A stretch of DNA of 64,000 bases from Rhyacichthys aspro. Taxonomy: Eukaryota; Chordata; Actinopteri; Gobiiformes; Rhyacichthyidae. The stretch spans positions 5,751,953 to 5,815,952 of the forward strand of contig CM072155.1 in assembly GCA_036850595.1 (NCBI GenBank), read 5' to 3'. This document shows, one piece after another, positions 1-12,700 of the stretch (its first letter is position 1; every line of letters begins with the position of its first letter). The notes under the pieces are model-generated. The model did not search any database and had not been told where the DNA came from. It saw only the letters and a program-made list of their open reading frames with translations. Made by a program: the position numbers and the translations under genes.

Positions 1-599
1 TTTTAAAAACCCAGCTTGCATATCAATTGTTTCCTGATTTCACTCAGTCATGTCAAGATTTTCAAATGTACCAAACATTCAACAAAAATTAGATTATAAA
101 AATGCCTTTAAACTAGTGCAACAACGTATTTCTCTTATGAGTAACATATATCCTAGTGAAAATTCACTTCAGATTTAATGTAACAAAACAACACTAATAT
201 TGAAGCACACAACAGCCCTAAACTGAGTGGAATGACACTACAAATAGTATAAACCAACAGATAACCTAGTGAAAAATGAATAAAAAAAATATTTGAGTGT
301 GTTCAACTAATAATCTCCATGATTGCTACAAAAACAACAATGGGTTCACACTATAGAAGTTCATTTTTATTCCAATATTTATGCCTATGCCTCTAAAAAA
401 ACACTGTGGAGGTTAGCACATCTCTAAACCAGTTGCCCACTGTCTGTATTTAATCATTTTTTTCCTTTGTTTACTGTAAGAGTGAATGACCATTATGTAA
501 ATTCTTCAGTAGCTGTCCAAGGTACTGAATTCTCCAAACCGCGTTTCCTCAATAACACTGAGTTTTCTTTCATATCTTCAACTTAACTTTCTGCAGTGG
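1..599. other. Upstream flank of syt5, no gene seen
   Basis: AT-rich noncoding sequence. I see no convincing exon, RNA gene or repeat. It lies upstream of the inferred first exon of syt5 and may hold distal regulatory sequence, but no specific site can be defended. Confidence 0.5.
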
Positions 600-790
600 A
601 CATGGCGGATGGCTTTAAGCATTTGGCGTGAGGATGTTGTGCAGTCAGATTAACTGAAGGGGGAGGGGGCAGACGGTGAGAGTTGTGTGCAAAGACGCCT
701 CTCCAGTCCGTCTGTTGGCCGGATACATGGATTCAGGTGCAATTAATGCGTAAAAGCAAGAAAAGAACTACGGTTACGGGCTGAAAACAG
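600..790 (+). other. syt5: Putative noncoding first exon and promoter area of syt5
   Basis: A more GC-rich stretch ends in a good donor, AAACAG then GTAAGG at 791. It lies 3.9 kb upstream of the first coding exon of syt5, which begins at a clear acceptor (GTGCACAG, exon from 4682) only 7 nt before its ATG. An upstream noncoding exon is therefore required, and this is the best candidate I see. The 5' boundary is not visible and no TATA box was identified. Pairing this donor with the 4682 acceptor is inference. Confidence 0.4.
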
Positions 791-3700
791 GTAAGGAACA
801 ATTTCTTTGCATTCTTTGTGTTTGAGAAATTCCACACAAGAATTTAGTTCACCCATTTGGGGAACTATAACCTACTAAAAACACCAACTTGAGAGAAATG
901 CAGACAACTGATCATTTAGGTTAAATGTAAGTAGTTTTTCTTGTCCCAGAAATACTGATCATGCTGAGAAAAATTATGAATTACTCTGTCTTGCATCTGC
1001 ATTTTGTTCATTTACAGATTAATGTAAGCTTTACTTTAGCAGTGAATTAAACCCAATAAGCAGAGCCACCATTGCAGACAGCAGAAAGCCCCACCATTAG
1101 AAATCTTCCCATGAATATTCTTTTTTATTCGTTGGCATTTGGTTTAACGCTTGATTTTACACACGACGCAGGAGGTTTATCCAAAAGTGTCCAAGATTAG
1201 TTAAAGTGGATTAAGTGTGGCTAATGCAGGTCTATTTACAGGGTTTGTGTTTGTTCACGTGAAGTCACTATACACCAGTGTTTTCCTGTACAGTCTTTAA
1301 TCACAGTCCAACAGGTTATTTATATTATTATTTTATACTATTACTTATATTCCTTCATGTCACTTCATTATGTGTTGTGGTAAAGGTCCACATACTTTTA
1401 ATTCCTCTAAAACCTGTGAAAGTGGTTCCAAATACTCATTTTTCGCATTTTTATTTTTTTAACCTAACCCAGTTTCATAGTGTTGTCTTCTAGTAGAAGG
1501 GGGAACCCAAAATATCAATTTCTTTTCATTTTACTTATTGCAAAATAGAGATAAAAATGTTTTATGACTCACAAAAACTCCATTATTAATATTATCTAAA
1601 AAAAATGTGTATACTCGAGAATGAATACAATAAACATCTAAAATGTATGAAGCATGTAAAATAGTTATAGTGTAGTTAATAGTAGTTTTTGGCAGTGCTG
1701 ACCCTGACTGTACTCATTTTTGGATATTGTGATGAACTCAGTGTCATTGTGCCATAGACACCGAAGTCCACATGCAAAGCCAGGGTTGGACTGTATTACC
1801 TATTACAAATATTTACAACACCATATGCCTCATATTGCCGCATTATTTGATGAAAATGACAAATTTGACATTATATTAAAGAACCACTGCATAAAAATCA
1901 TTATGAGGCTGTTTTATATTGGCTATGTATGTCTTACTCTGATTAGGTTTGTGGCTCACTCCTGTTTTGTTGGTGTTAGTCTAAATCTACACTGACCCAG
2001 ATAGCTCTAATTTCAGAATGTTTTGATCCCAGTGTCATTATGCAACATCCAGGTGCTACACATTTAAACGCAATGTTAGATTATATTAAGACATCACGCA
2101 TGTGAAAAAGGGTTAGGCTGAAGTTAGAATACATTTTATATTTTAAAATGTCATTGTTAATTTGAATAAATGTACATTACGTAAAGTGAGTAATCTCTTT
2201 TTGTAATCCAAAACAGTCTCCAGACTCCTTGTTCTTTATACTAAAGATGGTTCCTTATAACATCGACTGCATGTTTGGAGTCACTGCAAATTCATAAAAA
2301 TATTTTTAAAATTACACTTTTGAGAGCGGACTTACTTTGAAACATGTTCACATCTGTCCAAAACTTTTGCACAGCAATTGATCATTTTTTAATTGATCAC
2401 CTCATTTTTTGACACCTCATTTTGTGCACAAGATTGGATGCATCAGAATTTTTTCTAATGAATTATTTGTATCTATATGCTAATGCTAATGCTAAAGCTA
2501 AAACATTGTGCCCAATAAGATCTCTTTTTAAAGTAAAACTACTATCTCAGGTCTTGACTAATGGAGTGCATATGTGTCTGAAATATAGTGTGTCTTTATT
2601 GTGTGAAAAGGGATTATAGGAGATATAGTGAAGTGGCCAGGAAATGGGAGAAGAGGCGTACACTCAAACTGCCTTTCATTTGTTTAAGCCAGCGGATTTT
2701 GGGATTACCTTTGGCAATTAATCTCGTTACATGGGCGCACAGCACGGCGCTCGGTGACAGAGAGATGTCTGGTGTGGAAGGGTCTGAGTATGTGTTTGTG
2801 AGTCCACAACCTGCAATACAATGATTTGATTGGGCAGGGACATAACAAAATGTTAGTTGATGGAATGTATCAAGCTGCTTTGGATCATGCCTTTTTAGAA
2901 AGCACATTAAGTCTTTCAATGATGTAAGTTCTAGCGATAACAAACTAGTAAGAGTAATATAATAGACATGGCCTTTTATTCTTGGAAATGTCTGGGATTG
3001 CTAAAGGCTACTCTAAACTAGCTACATCAAAGGAAAAGACATACAAAGATACAAGAAATAAAAAAAGAGGAATATTGAAATTTATATTTTGGTTGCCAAC
3101 TATGTCAAAATTAAGACTAGACTAGCTATTTGATGAAGTTATGCTCATAGTTACATTTGGCTTTTTTTTTTTTCAGCATAACCACAAAAGTAGGCTAATG
3201 TTTCATGTTAGCTAATAGCAGTTAGCAGCTAAAAAGATACACTGCTGGATGTATTTACAATAATGAATATAGAATGTAAAATGTAGCTAACAAAAAGGAG
3301 AATGCACATTTTCAATAACTTTGTGGAATAAAATTATTAAAAACTTATAGTTTTAGTCAGATACAGGACATAACATACTTATACAAACTAACCATTGTCT
3401 TTCTTGGACGTTGTTATTGTCGGACATGTCTGGGAATCCTAAAGCCTACTCTAAACTACACAAAAAGGGAAAAAAAAGGAAAAAAAGAGACATTTTGAAA
3501 ATTTTAAGATTAAATGTTTGTAGCCTATTATGTGAAATTTGAAAGAGTGGGCCACTTTGATAAAATTTTGTCATGGTTAATGAATCTGTTTAGCATTTCA
3601 AAATCTAGTACTGTTTTATGTTTGCTATTAGCAGTTAGCAGCTAAAAAGATTACATTACTTGATTTGCTAACTGTTTTTAATCATACTCAGGATCGTTTC

Positions 3701-4681
3701 TAAAATGTAGCTAAAAAGTCTAATTATATAATTTCAATTAGAATGCACCCTTTCAAACAACTTCTTGCAGGATTAATACAAATTTTAGTTTTGTAGCTAT
3801 ATTATTGTTGGATGCGTAGCAACGGGCCTGTTTCGTGTTGGTGCCTAGCTTGTAGCCTACCCAAAGAGAGCACCACAAAAAAATTTCATATGAGATGAAG
3901 CTATATGATTGTTTACCACTGGTGTAGGCTGCACAGGGACTGAGGCAGGACACTGTTTTTAACAAGAGAGGATTAGAGGGATTACTGCCAGGTGAAAGGT
4001 CAGAAGGGATGCAGTTGGGAAGGACAAAACTAATAGATATGCACAGAAAAGCAACATATTTCTGTACAGAGAAAGATAGCGGTGGAGAGATGCTTTTGAC
4101 AATAACTATAATAACTACAAATATAAAACTACTCATCTCATAATAATAACATACTACTTGTTTTTGTCTTTTCTAATTATAATTATAAAGTTGCATTATG
4201 GGAGGCATGGGGACATCAATTGCATAGACTTAGCTATATACATTTAAAGGTGCAACATGTAAAAAATTGTAGTATACAGTTGAGTCACTTGGGGCACACT
4301 GATTGGTCAAAATTGTTTTCAATACTGTATAACTGTTGGCACTTGTCTATGATGAAAAATGGACTTTTAAAGCTCCTCAGAACCTAGTGAAAGAAGCCAT
4401 ACTTTCTTCTTCCTGTTGCAAAAGGTGCCCAAAGCAAACAAACTGAGCACTGAGTAGAAGCGCATTATTGATTCTTTTTGACCACAGAATTTTTCATGAA
4501 AGCTTATTGTTTATTGCTAATTAAAGTAATACTGCATCCATTAAAATTGTCCTTACATGGCTCCCATAGATGCAAAAAGAAGGGTTGTAGTAAAGTGTGG
4601 AGTTATAACTGTAAATGTCGCTACACAGATGCATGACAGTTTGTATTTGTCCTAAATTGTTAGTTTTGTGTCCGTGCACAG
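791..4681 (+). other. Putative syt5 intron 1
   Basis: No coding exon is recognisable. It contains a diverged direct duplication (about 2985-3375 and 3420-3800) and, near 4238-4450, sequence beginning TTAAAGGTGCAACATGTA that matches the end of the dispersed TTAA-flanked repeat seen elsewhere in this window. The reading frames present (for example 1278-1493 and 3753-4136) lack splice or homology support. Confidence 0.5.
2985..3800. repeat. Diverged local direct duplication
   Basis: Two blocks of about 0.4 kb share ordered landmarks. Each has ATGTCTGGGA followed by a CTAAAG..TACTCTAAACTA stretch, an A-rich AAAAAGAG tract, GCTATTAGCAGTTAGCAG-like sequence (about 3210 and 3625), then AGCTAAAAAGAT and later AATGTAGCTAA. 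They are too diverged to be recent. No coding role is apparent. Confidence 0.6.
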
Positions 4682-4688
4682 ATCAGCG

Positions 4689-7600
4689 ATGCGACTGGTC
4701 AGCATGTCCGGGGGGCGGCTCCGGAGGGCGGCCGAGGAGGAGGAGAGGGAACGGGAGCGCCCCCCTCCCCCGCCGCCCTCACACCACTCCAACCAACAGT
4801 TCACCAGCCTCAAAAACAAGTTCTTCGACGAGCTCACTCACCTGCCAAGTGAGCACACCCCCACAGTCACATACAAATACTAATTTTGTGTCACTACGTT
4901 TACAAAAGATTCTCCAGCAGGTTGTCCTCATGTAAAAATGTTTTTCTATTATGTTTAATCATTATGTCATCCCATTTTCTTGTTTCTTGTGATTATTTCT
5001 TCACGTGACCACTCTGCTCTGCACTTCAAGATCATAAACTCCGCAGTAAGTCCTTTTGTATTTTCTAGGCAAATGTGGCAAACAGTAAACAGATATTGAT
5101 CAATTGGAGCCTATCTTGTTGTTGTCCGCAGTGCCCATGTGGGCTGTTGGTGCCATTGTGGTGGTGGTCCTGGCCTTGGTGGCGTGTATGGGATTCTGCA
5201 TCTACAGGAAGTGCTGCAACAAGGGCAAGAAGCAGAAGAAAGTGCGAGAGAGGAAGGGCGGTGGAGGACGAGGGCGCAGGAAGAAGAAGGAGGATGGGGA
5301 GGACGATGACAAAAAGGTAAGGAATTATGCATAGGGGTTGTATCACAAAGGCCCACTTGTCAAAGTTAAAGATGTGAGATTTTACTTTCATTACTGTATT
5401 TATCACTGCTGTTTATATCAACTCAGTATTAACTTCAAAATTCTAATGTGTGAATAAATAGGTGTGTAGGTGGGTTTTATTACTTATAGGCAGCATCCTT
5501 CTTCTCTCAGCTAACATTAATTTAAAAAAAAAAACTCAGTAAGAGCTCAGAAACTAGGCACTTTTGGTGAAGAAGAGCACAACGGATGTCTATTTGACAT
5601 TGGATGAAAATGAAGTGATGCGGTGGAGGAGTGCACTCACTTCACGTTACATTAACTTCATGTGTGTATTTCCTCCAGGAAGGAGAAGAAGCCAAAGAAG
5701 AAGAAGAGAAGGAGTTCTTTGGCAAACTGGAGTACTCCCTGGACTATAACTTCAATGATAATCAGGTAGAAAGCTCCCTTTTTTTTTGCATTGTTTTGCA
5801 GAAGCTTAGTCCAAACCAGTCTCATCTTGGACATAGACGTTTCAGGAATTTAGTTGAAGCCTTGTGTTTGTCTTGACTTGGCCTTGATTCCAAAAACTTG
5901 ATACACTACTGGTCATGACCTCAGTTACTGTGGTCTTGACTACACTACTATTAACTGCACTCAAGTTACTGTTCCATACAATTATATTATATATTTATAT
6001 ATATTGGGGGCTTTCCTTCACTCTCCAAAGACTCATATATGTAAAGCCAAACCAAAATGTCCCACAGTGAATGTATAAGTATGAATGGAAGTCTTTTTCT
6101 AAGTGCTATGACGGTCTCATGTGACTCATAAAGGATCAATTGTAGAAGATGAATGAAAATATGAATAACAACATACTTTCACTCATTGTTCTATTGTGTT
6201 TCTGTTTGTTAGTTGATCGTAGGAATCCTCCAGGCCCAGGATCTGGCGGCCATGGACATGGGCGGCACCTCCGACCCTTACGTTAAAGTCTACATGCTCC
6301 CCGACAAGAAGAAGAAATTTGAGACCAAAGTCCAGAGGAAGAATCTGTCCCCGGTCTTCAATGAGACATTTACATTTAAGGTCCGTGCACTACAAAGATA
6401 GATATTTTGAATACAGAGAGTGCTTTATTAAGACATCATCGTTTGCCTCTCCAGATTCCCTACAGCGAGTTGGGCGGTCAGACCCTGGTCATGCAGGTCT
6501 ATGACTTTGACCGTTTCGGTAAACATGACCTCATTGGTGAGATCAAGATTCCCATGAACACTATTGACCTGGGGCAACCGATAAACGAATGGAAGGATCT
6601 GAGTGGAGGAGAGAAAGAGGAGGTATGAGTTAATGACCACCTTTCGACAATTAATACTTTAATGATTGCCTTCATACTGTCACATCTAAAACAGTTCTAC
6701 TCACAAGAGTCTTTGATGAGGAAGCACAGGTCCTAACAGCATGTTATAAATCCAGCATAACGTGGATGTCGCTAGTCTTAGCTTCTTATAGCATCCAGTG
6801 ACTTGTAGTTTGTAGCCATTAGCGAGTGTAGCCCAAATGCTTTCATGAATTGAGCAGCTAAATATCGCGCCGCTTGTTAATGTTCTCCACACACTCACTG
6901 ACAGCACACACATAAAGTCAAAACCTAGTATTTGCAGAATGGCAAATGCGTTTTTGTCCACTGAAAATGTGTAATATAAATGTTTAAATAAATACTGTCA
7001 CTGAATTTGTGCAGGCAGGTCATGTTGTTGTCTGTTATCTCTGACAGCAAGAGAAGCTGGGTGATATCTGCATCTCCCTTCGCTACGTCCCTACCGCCGG
7101 AAAGCTAACTGTTAACATCATGGAAGCCAAGAACCTGAAGAAAATGGACGTAGGAGGACTTTCTGGTAAGAAAATGGACATAAATAATAATAAGTAATCA
7201 TGTTCTACACTATTTGACACACCCACTCCTATACCTCTTCAGATCCCTATGTTAAATTGGTGCTACAACACAACGGCAAACGAATAAAGAAGAAGAAGAC
7301 GTCGGTGAAACAGAACACTCTGAATCCATATTTCAACGAGAGTTTCAGCTTTGAGATCCCCTTCTCCCAGATCCAGGTTTGTAAAATCTCAGCTCTTTTA
7401 CTACACAAACTTCTAATGTAGAAGTGGTACAGTACAGTTCAAATCAGTACCAGTTCCATTTCCATTGTACAAAATTATTATCAATGTCGATACAATCTGA
7501 ACCTTGAGTTGTGGTGGAGGCAAAATTGCTCTTTTTGCAAACAAAATATTAAATGTAGAATATAAAACACAATTAACAGCAGCCAGCAGCAGCACAATTG

Positions 7601-8019
7601 AACTGATTACTGAGTATATTCCCCAGAAGATTTTCTAGTTAGTTGCTAGGCCCTATACCTGGCAACCATGACATCAGACCTTTGTGTTTGCTCCTGTCTG
7701 CTTCTCCAAACTTCAATGTTCCTATAGTAGAATAACTCTCCATAAATATTAACCTAATACTTGACACATTTCATTTACATTTATCCTGTGCTCTGCTCTC
7801 TCCACACAGAAATTGCAGTTGCTCATTACCGTGTACGACTACGACAAACTGGGCAGTAATGACCCCATCGGTAAGTGCTGGATCGGCTATGGAGCCTCCG
7901 GGGTGGGCCTTCGCCACTGGTCCGACATGTTGGCCAATCCCAGGCGTCCGGTCGCTCAGTGGCACACGCTACAGCCAGAGGAGGAGGTGGACGCTGCACT
8001 GAAGGCCCCCATCCGCTAA
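4689..8019 (+). CDS. syt5: Synaptotagmin, SYT5-type (eight coding exons)
   Basis: Calcium sensor of synaptic and dense-core vesicle exocytosis. Coding exons: 4689-4848, 5132-5316, 5679-5765, 6213-6380, 6455-6622, 7048-7165, 7243-7376 and 7810-8019, all phase-consistent, giving about 409 aa (human SYT5 is close to 386). A short luminal segment with a run of six prolines precedes one transmembrane helix (about residues 55-78, WAVGAIVVVVLALVACMGF), a CC-containing juxtamembrane stretch and a Lys/Glu-rich linker. C2A (from about residue 140) has LAAMDMGGTSDPYV and YDFDRFGKHD. C2B has LKKMDVGGLSDPYV and YDYDKLGSNDP. The calcium-binding Asp positions of both loops are therefore kept, and a C2B KRIKKKKT polybasic strand is present. 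The ATG at 4689 is seven bases after the acceptor; a second ATG follows five codons later. The donor of the 6213 exon is GTCCGT, which is unusual. The gene is convergent with tnnt1, as expected for the 19q13.4-type neighbourhood. Confidence 0.93.
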
Positions 8020-8845
8020 ACGTACACCCTCTGCTTGTGCTTATCTGTAAATCAACATGTCTAAACTTTTTTCGGATTTTGACCTCAGAGAAATTTGTTC
8101 TTTGAGAAAAAAATGTGTTTGTTATTTGCTGATGCTGAAGGTGCCCAGTAGCTATCCTACAGATCCCTAGCTGCATCTTTCATGTTTGTTGAATTCAGGC
8201 ATTAAAAGTCCATTGTGTGAAATATTGCGGTGTACAGTGCAACTAAAGTCAACACAACAGTTTTATCAATTGTGTAAAATCATGTTAAAATAACATCAAG
8301 CTTGAGAGAAGCTCATTCTTGCCTTTTATTTGAATACAATCTTTTGATTTAGCTCACAAATGAATTAAATCTGTTTTGTTTCTAAATTTCAAAAGCATCA
8401 TCTTACCCATTTCTAACTACAGTCTGAACTATTGTTAGACTTGCATCAACATAGGACTATTCTTGGGTTAATGTAGAACGCTAAAGGCCACCTTCAGCAT
8501 TAGATTTGCCAGCGACTGCAGGTTGTTATAATAAACTTGGCCTCCAACAGCAGAGATACTGTAGTTAGACAAAAATCTGAAATTTTCTTTTTATTATTTC
8601 TCACCAAGGAAACTTGAAAAATATATGTGATAACTGTATTTGTTTCCTGTTTTTGATTGGTTTCCATGTCTGTTGTTTCTATGTTTTCTGTCTGTTCCGT
8701 TTTCTGTCGTTTGTCTTTATTCATGTGATTGTGTTACACTGGGAGGTAATGCTGAGTTTTTGCTAAGCTGACTGCATTGAATACCTGGTTTTACATTCAT
8801 TGCATTCTATTTGACTGTAAATAAATAGCTGAACCAATAAAATAT
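8020..8845 (+). terminator. syt5: syt5 3' UTR and poly(A) signals
   Basis: Noncoding sequence after the syt5 stop, with overlapping candidate AATAAA signals at 8822-8827 and 8838-8843. These are the first strong signals downstream of the stop codon, implying a 3' UTR of about 0.8 kb. The exact cleavage site is not known. Confidence 0.6.
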
Positions 8846-8855
8846 TTCTAAACAA

Positions 8856-9588
8856 CAGACGCTGGGTGATAATAAAGGTGAAGGTCATGACGGTGGCGTT
8901 ACAGAGGGTGATTGAATGACTGGATTAACAGAGTCCTCTTTAGCCCTGCCTCACGCACTGAGCCAAACATGTGCGTCGGGATTTAGTGCAAAGAGAGAGT
9001 CGGATGGAAAGATATTATGACCACTGAAAGAAGAAAAACATTTGATACACCTGATATGTGCAGCAACCACTCACTATTTTATAAAATGTATAAATGAATT
9101 CTTAGCTCATTACGGCCATCATCCAATACAACGTTATCTATACAGAAAACGTCATAATGCTACTAATTTTAATCGATTTTTTTAGATGAATTAGTCACAG
9201 TTTCTGATAAAATGCATGTTATGAGGAAAAACTAATTGTTTATAGTAAGGGTAGGGCAAAAAGATGAATACTTGTGATATGCTTGTTTTGCACGTTTTGA
9301 TTTACATGCAGTGACAAGTAGACCACTAGAGGGAGCACTTAACTGCAAAAATGTTGACAATACCAAAACAATAAGCAACATACTGAATGTAAGGGTTGTT
9401 AAAGGGCAACAGTTCAACAGAAAATCCTCCTGGTGGGCTAAAAATGATATATAATATGCTGTAAAAGCCATATCAGGTATAATAACAACCTGAAACAATA
9501 AGAAATGTTTGAGCAGGCACTTCAGTAACTTGACTGAAAAAAGACCGATTGAAAAGCAGTGCGATAATAATAGTGTAAGTACATACTA
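8856..9588. other. Spacer between convergent syt5 and tnnt1
   Basis: About 0.7 kb between the inferred ends of the two convergent genes. No ORF, RNA gene or recognisable repeat stands out. Confidence 0.5.
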
Positions 9589-9594
9589 TTTATT
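9589..9594 (-). terminator. tnnt1: tnnt1 poly(A) signal
   Basis: AATAAA on the minus strand (TTTATT on the plus strand), about 115 nt past the tnnt1 stop codon. This would give a short 3' UTR, common for abundant muscle transcripts. Confidence 0.55.
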
Positions 9595-9707
9595 ATTAAT
9601 AAACTTTTTTTCTCTTTTCACAAAAGGCCTACAGTAAAATGTGCAATTCCCAATAACTTTCCCATGAATTTGATTTCAGGGGTTGTCTTCTCTTCTGAAT
9701 TGTTCTT

Positions 9708-12700
9708 TTACTTCCAGCGACCTCCGACCTTCCCTTTGCCGTGGCCCTTTTTACTGTGAACAAATACAAAGGTGAGAAGTGTAAAGTAGAGGACAATGGA
9801 AAGGCAGTAAAGCCTTTTGTAGATCTTGACTTACAATTTCTGAGCGTGTTGGATTCTGTTCAGCAGAACAACAATCTGCAGAAAGCACATACAAATACAT
9901 TAAAATAACAAATGTATTTATAATGCTGTTAAATGCACTTTGATCACCATACCTCGTATTTCTGGTGCTTCATGTGCTCCATGTAGTCAAACTTCTCAGA
10001 CTCCAGTTGGTAGATCCAGTCCCACATCTCCTGGGCCCGTTGCCTGAAAACAACACAAAGAGGCCATTTACACAAAATAAGCATAACAATAAGCACTTTA
10101 TTTATGGTCCATCGTTATCAAAATTGTAGGTAGAACAATAATAAAAGTCTAATTACAGCCTTGACCTAAAATGTTACAGTTTTGCGAAGACAACAAGATT
10201 ATTGTCAAGATACACTGCTATGATCTGAAAACAATGTGTTTGAAGCCAACACAATATTTTGAACCACCCATGAAAGAACCATGGCTTGATATTGTAAAAG
10301 GAATATTTGATATGGAGATGTTGACACACAGAGTAAGGACTCAAGAGAAATAAAGTCCCAGGGAATGTGACAAATGGACAATTTTCACATAAATTACACA
10401 GGACTATCTGGGTTTTCCAAGGGACTGGAATTTTAGGACAGACAATGAACGCCTTTAACATTTGTGCTAAAATCTTGGAATAATTACAAGACCTATTGTA
10501 CATGTTTTAGAGGAAGGGGAAACCCACAGGGAGTACCCATAGGAACATGCAAACTCCACACAGAAAGGTCTCACCTGGTTCTGGGATCAGATCAAGGACC
10601 TCCTACCTGTGAGGCAGAGGTGCTAACCACTCTGCAATAGTGCCATAAAACGTGCTTCTTGTGGAGCATCCTCAATGACCTTCATCCCAACATGTGGTCC
10701 CAGACAGACCATAACCCACACAATAAATCAAATACTTCTTTCCTTTCAGAAAAAAGAGCTCCTCTACACTTAAGTGGCAATTTAGTACAACTATATTTAG
10801 AATGACTTCCCCTTACACTTGAGCAGCACATACTCACAAATACTGTAAATATGGCATGCAAAATGTAATTAACACGCATGATATTCTTGACACAATAATC
10901 CCATGTAGTGGCTGTTCACCTGAGAGCATCCTCTCTCATGTTGTCAACCACCAGAGGCTCTCGTCTCTCTGCCAAAGTCTTCTTCTTGATCTCTCGTCCC
11001 GTCAGCCTCTTGCCCTTCCTGAGCTCAACCTGCAGCAGCAGAACACACACACAATACACTCACCGTTTGGATTGTCATCATAGTAATTACAACAGCAGGT
11101 CAGACCTTAGCCAGGAAGCCTCCAAAGTTGGACATCCCGGACAACACTTTCTTCTTCTTGGCATCATCATCAGCCTTCCTCTTGGCCTCCTCCTCCTCTT
11201 TTCTGTGGCGCTCCTCCTGAACATTTAAAGAACATCTCAGAATACACATCGCCTCATTCAATATATGAATTATTGTGTGTGCATTACAGCAATCCTGTTC
11301 TGCCTGTCCTTCTCCTTCTCTGCGCGGACCCTCTGGATCTCAGCTCTCTCCGACCGACGGTGCTCCTGAACACACCAAACATATTGTCTCCAAGTTATCA
11401 GGTTGAAGTAGACAACACAAAATCTATGTAATGCGTGTAGTAGGTCATAGTACCCAGAACAACATGTGACAACCTGACACAGTACATTTTGTCCACCAAA
11501 TTGGCGGGAAAAAATGAATCAGAAAGGAATAGTTTATTTTACTAAGCACTTTAATTCCATTGTTAGTGAGCTGCACGTCACAAAAAGTAACCAACAAATT
11601 TCATACAAGTAAACAATAAAAGGGATTGTATTTTGTAATATTTTATAGTGGTCACTACAATGGAGTTACTGTATGATCTAACTGGATTGCTTTTTTAGCT
11701 TTGTCTCTTTCCAAGTCATCGACAGTAAAGGTGTGCTGCTTTTCACTTCTCTGCACTAAGTTTAAAAGTCCACTGCACTATAGCTCTGTACAATGTCACA
11801 AAAGACACATTAGCCTCTATAGCAGAGGTGTCAAACTCAAAGTGGTGAGGGGCCGCAATAGTCAATAATAATCCTTCCAGGGGCCGAAGATGGAGATTAA
11901 ATTTTGAGAAATTGTATCTTGAACAGGTTTTAGTTGGATTTGAACAGATTTGAATTGGATTAAAAAGTTTTAGTTGGATTTGAAGGTTTTAGAGATTTGA
12001 CAGATTTTAATTGGATAAAAAGTTTTAGTGGATTTGAAAAGTTTAGGATTTGACAGTATTTTTGGATTTAACTTTTTTGTTTGATTTGAACAGGATTTAG
12101 GGGATTTGAACAGGTTTTAGTCCAATTTTAACAGGTTTAGGTGGATTTAAACAGGTTGTAATAGGAAGTGGTAGGTTAATCTTTGTAGCAAAAACCAAAA
12201 CCATCTAAAACCTGTTTGAATTTAACCTAATGCTAAAAATATAAACTACTAAATGAATTGAAGGGCCACATAAAACAGTGCAAAGGGCCGCATTTGGCCC
12301 CCGGGCCTTGAGTTTGACGTGTGTGCTCTATAGCATTATATTTAGACCTAATCGTATGCACACCTCTGTATTGATTTATGTTAATTTGTACTTTTTGGTT
12401 TTGATTAAATCTTGTGTAGTGTCAGCATTTTAAGTAGACTGTAGAAATCAATCTTTATTAATGTGTGTGAAATAAAGCGCAAAAATTGTCTTACGGTAGT
12501 TGCTGAATAAAAGCTCAGATCAAAGAGCTCTGTATTATATTATATTATACATTCACTTATTATACAAGTGTGTTATTGTGAGCTTACAATTCTGTCCTTG
12601 AGTCCGATGAGCTCCTCCTCGTCCTTCTTTCTCTGCTCAAAGTGCGCTTCGATGAGAGTCTGCAGCTCCAGCAGATCTTTCTCCATTCGCTTTCGGTGGA

